NCBI GenBank assembly: GCA_033964015.1
Contig: CM066912.1
Location: forward strand, 32,721,086-32,785,085
Origin: Scolanthus callimorphus
Lineage: Eukaryota > Cnidaria > Anthozoa > Actiniaria > Edwardsiidae
Length of the DNA stretch: 64,000 nt
Direction: 5' to 3'
The translations under genes and the position numbers were made by a program. Below, in pieces: positions 1 to 10,800 of the stretch; the stretch's first letter is position 1, and each line of letters begins with the position of its first letter. The notes below the pieces were generated by a model, which was not told the DNA's origin, searched no databases, and saw only the letters and a program-made list of their open reading frames with translations.

Positions 1-654
1 AATTAATAGTCATTTTAACTTTTTTATGTATTCCTTACAGTTGTGCGCGTTGCATTCCATTCCCTTTGCTCTTTATTTTCAATCATAAAAATCAAGAAGA
101 GGAATAATTCCTAGAAAAGAAGGCTAGAAAGTCAGACACTTTGACGCCCAGCTCAGAAGGTTGGGCAGCCTGTGTGTATCGCTCCCAAGAGAGACTGGCA
201 ACCACTCGATTTCGCGGGAAAACGTCTAGAAAGAATAGCACGTCGTTTGTCGTTGAGGCATTCTTCTAGTGATAAATCGCTGAAAACTTAGAAAGAAATA
301 GTTCGATTCTTATTTCAAGTATTCAATTGAAGAAAAACACAGCTCGTGGAAGAGTAAGGTAACTTAATTCTTTATATATGTTAATACATTCCACATTCCG
401 ACTTTTGTGCTGATCCTTGAGAAATTCTTATCCAATCCGGGTATCCAAGCAAGATCGTACTTTAAGACTTAGTAGCTTTCGGTTTATACTTTATGTATTA
501 CTTACTAAATTCAGGATATTAAAGTTGTTTAAAAGGACGTGTAAGAATACACGTTAAAAAAACCTCACATATATATTTTCCAAAATTCGAGGAAACCTAC
601 AAACAACCACGAAAATGTGAGTGAGAGAACTTAAAAATTTAGCAGGTGGCATTC

Positions 655-1275
655 CATTATAAGCTTACATACTGAGGAAGTTGGAAATCCAAGGGGCCGA
701 TGGGGGGGGGGGGGGGGGGACACCCATGGAAGTAATCCAATGGGGTAGTTTGAGTTTCTGGTAAAAGGCTATGTAAATCCTGGGGCCTATATATAAAAAA
801 AAAACAGATTTCCAAGGGGGCAAATACATAAAGATTACCATATGAACTCTAGGAGGTTAAAGGAAAATCCAAGGGGGTGAAATTAAAGTCCCTCAATATA
901 TAGGGCTTTATGCTTGCAACATATCAAGAAAATTCCCTTAAAAATTGTCGACTTTCTTCAACTTCCTTATAAGGAAGTATCTGCATACCATATTTGGAAT
1001 CCCAGTAAGTTTCTCACTATTTTTATTGACGTAGAATACTTCATACTCAACCAGAACTCAAATACACTCCAGAAAATATGTTATGTGCATTTTCCGCTGT
1101 GTTTTTCACGGTCAAGGACCTGGAAACAAGGTAGACAAGACACCACAGGAAGCCCGCTCTATCTCTAGAAAGACGACAATGTTTTCTTGATATGAATAAA
1201 TCCAAGGGGGTGTATAAAAAAGATACATCAAAGGGTGTAACCAAAGAGCCCCTCGATAGGGGTGTGGAAATAAAT
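655..1275. repeat. Degenerate AATCCAAGGGG interspersed repeat
   Basis: The motif AAATCCAAGGGG(G) or close variants recurs near 687, 809, 866 and 1199, with CCCTC..TAGGG mini-palindromes near 892 and 1252 and a long G-run near 703. The internally repetitive layout resembles the CCTAAAAAATACC elements elsewhere in this window, but with a different core. No coding capacity is seen. Confidence 0.5.
1110..1200. repeat. Dispersed repeat related to 6260-6340 and 12540-12640
   Basis: A block with the order GACCTGGAAACAAG, ACCACAGGAAGCCCGC, then a TTTTCTTGATATGA-like end is shared with 6255-6345 and, more diverged, 12540-12640. It is a short dispersed family without coding content. Confidence 0.5.
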
Positions 1276-1630
1276 TGTACGGTCTAATGCATGGGCTATG
1301 GAGGGGGAGCTAAAGCACAGACAAAGAAGGAGGGAGGAGGTTACAAGGTCGTAGCTAGAAATTTTTGTCTGGGGGGGGGGGGGGCAAGCCTTAGTCATCC
1401 TTTGTTTTTGCTGGAGGGGCAAACAGATTTTTCCCCACATTTTGACACTAAAATTGTTACTTTGCTGGTTTCTCCTGAACCTGGTTGCCGTTTGTTGCCG
1501 TTTGTTACTTATTCTACAGCCTCCCACTTCACCAAGAATGATACTGACCAATTTTAGGATCCAAATGTTGACCCAGCCAACCCCTTTTCATAATCTCCTG
1601 AATGGGTGAGGAGATGTTTCAGGCCAATAT

Positions 1631-1770
1631 TTGCATCAAGTAGTGCCCCATTATAGCAGAGGGCAAGTTCAGGGGGTATATCCATGAACATTTCAAGAAT
1701 ACAATAAACCATAGGGTTAATCAATCCAAGACTTGCATCATGTAGTGCCCAATTATAACAGAGGACTGGT
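1631..1770. repeat. Two-copy tandem repeat, period about 102 bp
   Basis: TTGCATCAAGTAGTGCCCCA at 1631 recurs, diverged, at 1733, each followed by ATTATA(G/A)CAGAGG. It lies just upstream of the receptor start codon. Confidence 0.6.
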
Positions 1771-1837
1771 GTATCTATGGGAATCAAAGGGGTTGTGAAT
1801 TGACAACAATTTACTCTTCACAGATGCTATCTATAAA

Positions 1838-1895
1838 ATGCATGCAAGTGCCAATATGTTGACAGTTCTTCTTGTAATCCTGATTTCGTTAAAGG
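1838..1895 (+). CDS. BMPR2: BMPR2-like exon 1: signal peptide
   Basis: ATG at 1838 starts MHASANMLTVLLVILISLK, a typical secretory signal core. The donor G|GTATGT after 1895 leaves phase 1, which fits the acceptor before 2492. A second Met seven codons in could also be the start. Confidence 0.7.
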
Positions 1896-4800
1896 GTATG
1901 TATCATGATGTATGCAAGACTTAGAATGAGCCTACCTGCTCCCTGCTCACTATTCCCTCCCTGACCCTCTCTGTACCCCTCTCTCCATCCTGTATAAATC
2001 AATTCATCCTTCCCTCCCTCCTTCCAACTCATCATCCCTCCCTCTTCCCTCCCTACATCCCTCAGTCCATCCGTCCCTCCTTGCTCTGTCTGTCACTCCA
2101 TCCCTTCCTTCATCCATCTGTTAGTCCGGCACTACATCCATCCCTCCCAATTGGACTGTCTCTCCCTCCATTCTTCCCTTCCACCCTCCTCTGCCTGTCC
2201 ATCCTCCATCTGTCTGTCAGTCACTCCCTCCCTCCCTCTCCGTTGGTCTGTCCCTCCCTCCCTTTATCCATTCTTCCCTCTCCATTCTTCCTCCACCTGT
2301 CCTTCCCTCCATCTGTCTCTCTCTCCATCCCTCTCCATCTGTCTGTCCCGCCTCCCTTTATCCATTGTTCCCTCTCTCCATCCCTCATTGCCTGTCCCTC
2401 CTCCATCTGTCTGTCAATTTGTCCATCCCTCCACCCCTCTTTAACTGTCACTCCCTCCCTTCATTCATCCATTTTAGTGCCCATCTGTCAGTACATCTAT
2501 TAAGGCAGACTCTCTTCCCTGCCAACTACCATGAAATAGCCTCTACTAATGAAGTACACATCGTTTTTGAAGCAACCCTTGGTGGTAGAAGATTGAAATG
2601 TGCTAAATACCCACTTGCTGGCTTGGCATCAAGACCTGTTGAAAAGTGTAAAGGGAATTTCCCACCATGGTTCTGTGTTGCTATTTGGCATGAACTACCA
2701 AACAAGACAAAAATCATCGCCAGCAAAGGATGTATGAAAATGTCGGACAGAGGAAGTAAGGAACTCAATGATCTTCATCCCTGCAATTCCCCAGAGTGCT
2801 TTGAAAGAGAAGAATACAAAGCTGGCATGGGCTTTAAGATTTGTTGTTGTGTTGGCAATTTTTGCAACCGGAATATACTAGATGATGTCCCAGAGCTCGA
2901 GGATGTTGGTACACCTATTGTAGCTGTACTCAGTAATCATGCCCTTCCCACGAAAAGGTGAAAGGTGGGTATTGTGTGGTTTGGTTGGTATGAAAACTTT
3001 GTTACAATTAAATTACCACCAGGCATATGGCAATAGAGGCCCCATGCCTTTTCCCCTTATATATATATATATATATATACCTAGTTCAAAAACCTTGTTA
3101 TTAAGTTTATGATACAATGTGATTCTTTGCTTATGTGGCCAAAAAACAATAGTGCCTGATCGTCCAGCAGAAATTCTAAAGTAACCCTTGCAACTAAGCA
3201 GGATCCTGTATTTGCAGATCCTTTAGAATCCCTAACAGGATTCTGTGGGATGCAACAGGATCTTACACCTGGTATAAAATAGGAAAACTTATTTCTTCTA
3301 ACTGCAATACAGTTTGATTTTCTGACTCTTTGAGAGCTTTACACATTTGATCACTATACCTTTTGGCTTATCTATGGCCCCTTGAATCTTCCTTTTTAGG
3401 GTTGAGCATTCCACATGTAGGTAAAATAAAGGCATAATGTATATTAGCATATACATCCAAAAGAAAGTGTAATATCATTTTTAGACACTGAAAGGGAAGC
3501 AAATTATTCAATTCAGCTTTAACTGTTCGTCGCAAGGTGGCAGGTTATTGTTTTCTGGTTATTATTCAATTCAGCTTTGACTGCTGCATAAAACTGAAGA
3601 ATTAACAGCAAACTGAGCTTTGCAAGCTTTGTAAATCAGGTGATATCTGCTTCCTTTCTAAATCCCTTTCAGCGCTCTGCTCGAAATTTAGAATTTGAGG
3701 AGGCTTATTTGAATCCTAACAGCCGTGGTCTAGTAAATTAATATTCATATGTTATTTTCTTTAAAGCTGTAATGCCACTAAAGTTTGTACTTCTTGCGGT
3801 CCTTGTGCCATTTATTATCATGTCTGGCGTGTTATTAATCATGTCATACTGGTACAAAAGAAAAGCCATCAAAGTGGAGAATAAACCCGGCACTAATAAC
3901 ATGGTAAGTTGTTACATGCTTGGGTGTGGCATGTGACCCTCAGCCTTCAGCCCCCCCCCCCCCCCCCCCATCCCCCTCACCTTGAGTGGTCTGGTGTCCC
4001 CATCATCCTCACCTTGAGTGGTCTGGTGTCCCCATCCCCCTGGTGTCGGAAATATTTTTTTTAGATATGATATAGGAGACTACCTTGCACCTTGCCCGAC
4101 ATAATACTACCTTTGCAGTCACAGGAAGAAGAAGTGGTAAATATTTATGCAGATCTGTCAGAATTCAAATTGATTGGGCGTGGAAGATATGCCAAGGTGC
4201 TGAAAGGGAAGTATGAGGACAAAGATGTGGCCGTGAAAGTTTATGCAGAAATTTGTTGAGTACTGGAAGAGTGAAAAGAATCTCTATAGCGACCTGGACC
4301 CCCACCCTGGAATAGTGAAGGTACACGTAATTGAGAGTCGACAAATTAGGAAGCTATTTCAGGCTCTAAATTTCGACCAGTGCGCTCGCCATTGCGACTA
4401 GGTTTGATCTCTGGCGACTAATATAAAGCCCTGGCTAAACTAGGACGCGTGTAGCGCACAACATTGTAGCCGGACACATGTTTCCTTCATGTTTCCCAGT
4501 TTAGCCACGCGAGAAACATTGTTGCGCGCGACAAATGTTGTAGCCGGGACACAAAGACAAGACCAGACAAGAAACATTTCATGTGTCCGAGACACACGCG
4601 TGCCATGTTTCCTAGTTTAGCCACATGCAGGACACGTTGCGCACTACATGTGTCCTAGTTTAGCCGTAGCTTATATAATTACCTAACGTGATGGAACAAC
4701 TTCTGTGGAATAAATGCGACTGGCGACTGTTTTTCAACTTGACGACCACTTTTATCACTGATGATCAGAAACGAAATGGTGACACCACTGTTGTGTGACG

Positions 4801-7800
4801 AGGGTAACTCAGATTCGCGAAACAATCGTCGTAATCATATACCTTTTCATTTCGTTTCTGAAGGAACGTAGCAAGCCTCGTTTTCTGTTTAAAACGTTTT
4901 TTTAACGATGGAAGATATGAGTGGTTTATGAGCCTGCTTTTAATGTACTACGTTCATAAGGCGTATATGCTCAGCGGCTTCAGATAATGCTCCGAGCAAG
5001 CTCTCGCTTTTTAACGTCTTATATTGTATTTCATATTGCACATACATTATATAAGCAAGCCAATTGGTTTCAAAGACCCTATCTTTTTTTCCCTTTTTTC
5101 TTCGTTAGCTCTTTATATCGGGTGTCAATGATGAGGGAGAGTTGACAAGTTATCTCCTTGTAACTGAATACTTTCCCCGAGGCTCATTAAAGAATTACTT
5201 GACAGACAACACGTACTCTTGGAGCGATATGCTTCTACTTAGCAAAACTGCGGTAGCAGGACTGGCGTACCTTCACTGTGAGTTAGGTGGGCATAAAATA
5301 TCTACTTATCTGCTTCACCTGCTTCATAATCTTAAAATCTTTCCTACTTGTCATCGTTTTAATCATCATCATCATTATCGTCATCATCAACAACAACTTG
5401 ATCATCATCATTTAATTAATCATCATTATTTTAATCATCAACTATAACAACAAAATAACTGCATCCTCATCGTTGTCGTTATCATCAGCAGCTACATCAT
5501 CATCGTTATCCACAACAACATCATCGTCTGAACAACATCTTCGTATGATCAACGACAATATGGCAAGTATCATCACATCATCAAGACAAAATCAACATCA
5601 ACTTTTCCCGCAATCACATGAAACAACTGCATGAAACAGCATCATTACCGTTATCTGTTAAGGCCAGCTTTTTACACTTGCGATTTTTGCTGCAATTTTT
5701 GTGGCGCGAGTCGCGGCGATTTTTCTCGCACGTACGCGCCAACTCAAAATCACATGTAAACTAGGTGCAATTCACCGATCCGGTATTTATTGTTATACCC
5801 TAGCTACTGTTGATACGTCGGACAAGCCAAATTTTATCTTTGGCATAGAGCGCGGAAAAGACACCGATTGCCGGGAGATGTTAAAAGTTGTTGCATGCAA
5901 TTTGGATTTTATATGCTGAATAATTATTGAAAAATCTTCGATATTCAAGTTTGTTGCTCGGACATTTTGAATTCCGTAGGGAAATTTCCGGCGGAGCTAT
6001 CGTCAAAATAGGGATCGGTCTGTTCGGCGCGATCTGCCGCGATTTTTGTCGCTCCAAGAAAATTTCGCCAATAACTGTCGAATTACCGACGTCGCTAACT
6101 TCTTTATTAGGAATTCCCCTTTACCTTATTTGAAAGGTCTGTAAGTATTTTATTCTCATATCTTAGCGAAAAAAGCAAAAAAATCCACCAAAACTTGCAG
6201 ATACTCGAGAAACATCGTTCTCTTGGTCGCCATTTTGTTTTTACCCCCGGCTGAGGGACCTGAGACGAGATGTAAGCACCACAGGAAGCCCGCGCGGATT
6301 TGTATAAAAGCGATAGTACTTTCTTGATGTGATATAGCCTCCCCGCACGCCGGGAATTGCTGCTCGCGCGCGCAAGTTCGTATGGGATTTCTGCACACAC
6401 TCGTTTTTGTGGGTTTCCTGTGGACTCTGAATGTACACGAAAGCTCTCAAAAAGCTTCACCAAAAACTAGCCTCAAAACAACCTGCGCGCGCTCTGCCAT
6501 TCCTGCCGCGTGTAGTCCGCCGAGCGCCCAATAAAAAACAAAAACTTCAACAGAAACAAAGAGAGCCTGCGGGCAGGCTAGATGTGATATCGCGAGATTT
6601 CAAACACGTTCGAAACTCTTTGCAACTTGATGCGCTTTGAAGAAAAGAGAGCACAGAAATCGCACCGGATTTGCATCTCGTTTACACTAGAGAGTTGTAA
6701 TTGTAACTCGCGCGAGAAAAATCCGCCGCGACAAATGCAACAAAAATCGTAAGACGTCCAATCGTCTTCGTGGACTACAGTTGCTCCTTCTGTTAGTGAC
6801 GAGGGCGTTGTCTCACCTTATTTCAGGCATTAAAGACGCCTACGCCCATCGCGATATTTGTGCCAATAACATCCTCGTCAAAGTGGACGGTACCTGCGCT
6901 CTCAGCGATTTCCAGTTCGCCATTAATCTATCGGCCGAGATGAAGACAGAGCCAGTCACGTCCGACATGCTGTCTAGAGGTGGTGACAGGACACCAAATG
7001 TCCTACGACCTACCGAGGTACAGACATGAAACACAGTACGCGAGGCTGTAGGGTAGAAATATTTGTCTGGGTTAAGGGTGGCAAGCCTTGGTCATCCTTT
7101 GCTTTTGTTGCTCGGAGCGTTGGAGCGAAGTTTTAGGTCGAGAAACGCGAGTTTGCTTTCGACACACGCCTAAATCGAGGAATGCTCACTGGCACTTTTT
7201 TTCTGAAGCGCTCATCTACAGAAATGAAAAAATAATTATGAAAATCATCAGGGTTCGAACCTGTAACTTTACAGTTACTATACCCAAACACCACTACGCT
7301 ATGAGTGAATTCGCTGGTTCGGACAGCTCGTTTTATTGATTACTTATTGAGTATTAATCTTTAATAGAACGAGGCATATACTATAAAAACATACTAAAAC
7401 GATGTATTAACCCTTATCCTGACTAGTAGTCTTGATATTTCAGATATTTTGAATGTTTTTAGGTCAATTTGAAGTAATATTATCAAAAATATCGTTAATT
7501 ATTCATGGTGAGCATTCCTCCATTTAGGAATGACATGCTTTCGCTTGGCCGCCATCTTGGATTTGTGACAAAACGTGACAAATCGGGGGGGGGGGGGGGG
7601 GAAGGGGCGGGAAGGTAAGGCGAAAAGAATAAACATGTTTGCCCACATGTTGTAGGAGAGGTGATAAGGGCTAACGGGGTGTTTTCCATTTGCCAAAAAG
7701 TTACCGGTTTGAGTTACCGGTTTGAGTCACTGTGGACAAATGGAACGGTTCAAACCGAAAAGTCACGTCAGCGTCTCGACTTGGAATCAAAAAAGGACGT

Positions 7801-10800
7801 GGTTCTTTCCACTCAGTGGCATTAAGGCATGGCTCTAAAACGAGAGGGCCTGCTTTTTTCTAACTTCGTTATTTTTCAACGAAAAATATTTCAAATATGA
7901 TATTTCAAACTTGGCCCACAAACATGTTTTGGAATTCTGATTTCGAATAAGCCGTTGTTGCCATGGTAACGATGTCACGTGACTCACCATCCGCCATTTT
8001 GGATGAAATTTTCATGCGCCCGTGCAGGTATGTAGAGAAGATGAAAAGTAGAAATTTCTTACTACCGAAACAGGTAGAGCGTTTATCGGGCTCGACAAAA
8101 AGCGCTCGTCTCCAGACAAAAACGTTGGCGAGCCTGATCGCATTCCTTCACACGAAATCAATCATGCGTTCAGTCCTGCCACAGAAAATCGTTCAAATTT
8201 GGGAAATAACACACTGATTTGTATTTCTTACCTCATAAAATTAGTAGAAAACACGAGCAGATGCCTTTTCTTGTGTTTTAAGTTGAAAATTTTCCAAATT
8301 AAAATATTTGAGTTGCACGCATCGCTGACCTCAGTAAAGGAATTCAAACTAAATCGTGAATGTTTTTGTCTGTAAACGAGTGTTTTTTCTCGAGCCTAAT
8401 AAACGCTCTACCTGTTTCGGTAGTATCAGCGTAATCTTTCTATCATTAGTCTTTCTGTAAACCTAATCTATTGGATATCGTGGATCATGTTTTAATAAAG
8501 ACATTTTTTCACAATATCATATATTTCAAAAGCACGAAAAATCTGATAATTTCTTTTTTCTTGAGAAATTCCAAGATATCCAATTAGTTTCATTTGAAGG
8601 AAGTTGTCTTGTATCTAAAAATGTTTTTACCTTTCAATTTCACCTTTTTTGTGTATCTTCAGAGGGTCTGAATAAAAAATCCAAGATGGCCGCCACCGAG
8701 TCACGTGATAACCGTTTCCATGGTAACGAAATATGTTAAAATATAGCTCTTGTTGAAATTATTGTACTGACCAATTTTGATTATGATCCATACTATAGAA
8801 CACGAGTTATAAAAATAATCCCTTTTTTCATGTTTTGAGCATTTACAAGGATATTTTGTAATCAATGGAAAGCGTCATTCACGGGAACGATGTAAAATTC
8901 TGAAAGCGTTTTTTTCCGATATTTTCGAAATAACTGGTTTCTTGGGTAAGCTCGAATGGTTGTTCAAAATGTTCATTTGAAAAGATATGTATTTTGCCTC
9001 GAAGGTTGCTGGAACTCTCAGATACAAAGCCCCCGAGTTACTAGAGAGTCACGTCAATCTGGTATGCAGTAAGCGCGCGCTCATGAGCATTGACGTCTAC
9101 GCCATGGCGCTTGTCTTGTGGGAAATCACGAGCCGCTGCCGGGACATTTATCAAGGTATAGAACGAATAGGCGAATATTTAACCATTATCCTGCGAGATT
9201 GCGCAGAATATTGTCTGATACTTAGCCGACGAGGGACACGCAGTCCCGAGTTGGCTAAATCAGACGGTATTCTGCAAAATCGAGCATGATAATGGTTTTA
9301 TTATTCAGCACATCGATAGCACAAAAACCGTGAAAAACATTACTTTTGTGTATTATTTACGAGCTCAACACATATTTCTCTCAGACGACGGATATCGCAG
9401 GATAGCTGTCATGTACAGAAGACAGCTATTGGCGTTCCAATGACCATATTTGGGCAGTGCATCAATGTCTGCAATGTGCTCAATAATATACACTTAATGA
9501 CTGCTTCCGAGGGAAACAGCGAGTTTTGTTTTCCAGAGAATCTCGATGTTTCCCGAGACGAAGTCGAGACGAAGTCGAGGGAAACATCGAGATTCGAGGG
9601 AAAACAAAACTCGCTGTTTCCCGAGGATGCAGTCATTAAGTGTTTTATTATATAGCAAAAAGAAAATACGGTGTAAAACATGTAAAAATAGTCCGCCAAA
9701 ATTTCTCGCTCTAGCGATGTCGCCCGCGCGGGCAACAATTTTTTAATTGTAGCCCGCGCGGGCTACATTGAATTTGTAGCCCGCCACGTGACCATGATAG
9801 AACCAATCAGAGCGCACGCTTTGATCGAATAACACGAGCTTTATAATGATCCATGATAATAATAAGTAATGTTTAATGCAGCTATTTCAAGAAACGTTGT
9901 CGGAAGAGAGCTCAAGCGTACTCGCCCATACAGATAGGGAATATGGTAAAACTGATATAACGAAGCAATAAAAATATTTCACTGCAATTAATTTTTATAG
10001 CTCACTGCGCGTATTTTTAGTATCTTTTCTTTTAGTCTCTCGCATTTTTTTAAACCGTTCAGTCCCTGTAGCGTCAACACGTTTGCTCTGCGAAGGTTTT
10101 TTAAGATGAGTGAATTGCTGTGTTGCAAAAGGCTCATTAACCCACATTTTCTCTCAATACAATACAATACAATACAATAATTATTTAATGTCGAATAACG
10201 CAGGGAGTGGTTGCCCAATCACCCGAGCCAGGGGCTCATGTTAAAAACGCTCGACATGAAAAATGTAAATAACAACGAATACTACACTACGCTACAGACG
10301 ATGAATTGACTATGGGAAAATTATAATGAACATTGAATAAGAGACAAAAAAAAAATCAAGTAAACTATGGAAAATGAAGGCAAAATAGGGCTAAACTTGG
10401 ATGCAGTTGATACACTGGCAGCCTCTGAGAGAGATACTGGATATAGCAAGACGAAATTCAGTAACTGAATTAGCCAATTCAGTTACTGAATGTTCTCTCT
10501 AAAATGAACACTAACATGCGCCGTTACAACTGAATATACAACATTCGACTTTTCCGAGTAAGCTTCATTGGTTTTGTAATCACGGTGCGCAAGGCGTTTT
10601 CGTCAAAATGAACCGTTCCTAGGTCTAGCGTCTCGTTTCCCTCCTAGGAGAGCCTGTTCCTGCATACCAACCTCCGTTTGAGAAAGAGCTGGGCACACAG
10701 GTCACGATTGCTAACATGCTTGAACACGTACTCAACAAAGGCGTCAGACCATCTTTCCCTTCCATTCTTGGTGAAGATCCAGAAGTAAGTGATTTTTTAG

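Larger units (their letters stand above)
1..1837. other. Upstream region and 5' flank of the BMPR2-like gene
   Basis: No coding exon can be supported here. A pyrimidine-rich AG near position 40 and a GGTAACT-like donor near 358 could bound a 5' untranslated exon of the downstream receptor, but nothing confirms it. The stretch from about 655 to 1275 holds a degenerate repeat, and 1631-1765 holds a two-copy tandem repeat. G-tracts lie near 703-718 and 1370-1383. Confidence 0.4.

Noticed and set aside
2081..2503. Long open frames (140 and 97 codons) across the CCCTCC tract
   Set aside because: Composition-driven frames in simple sequence, open in several frames at once; the true exon starts at 2492.
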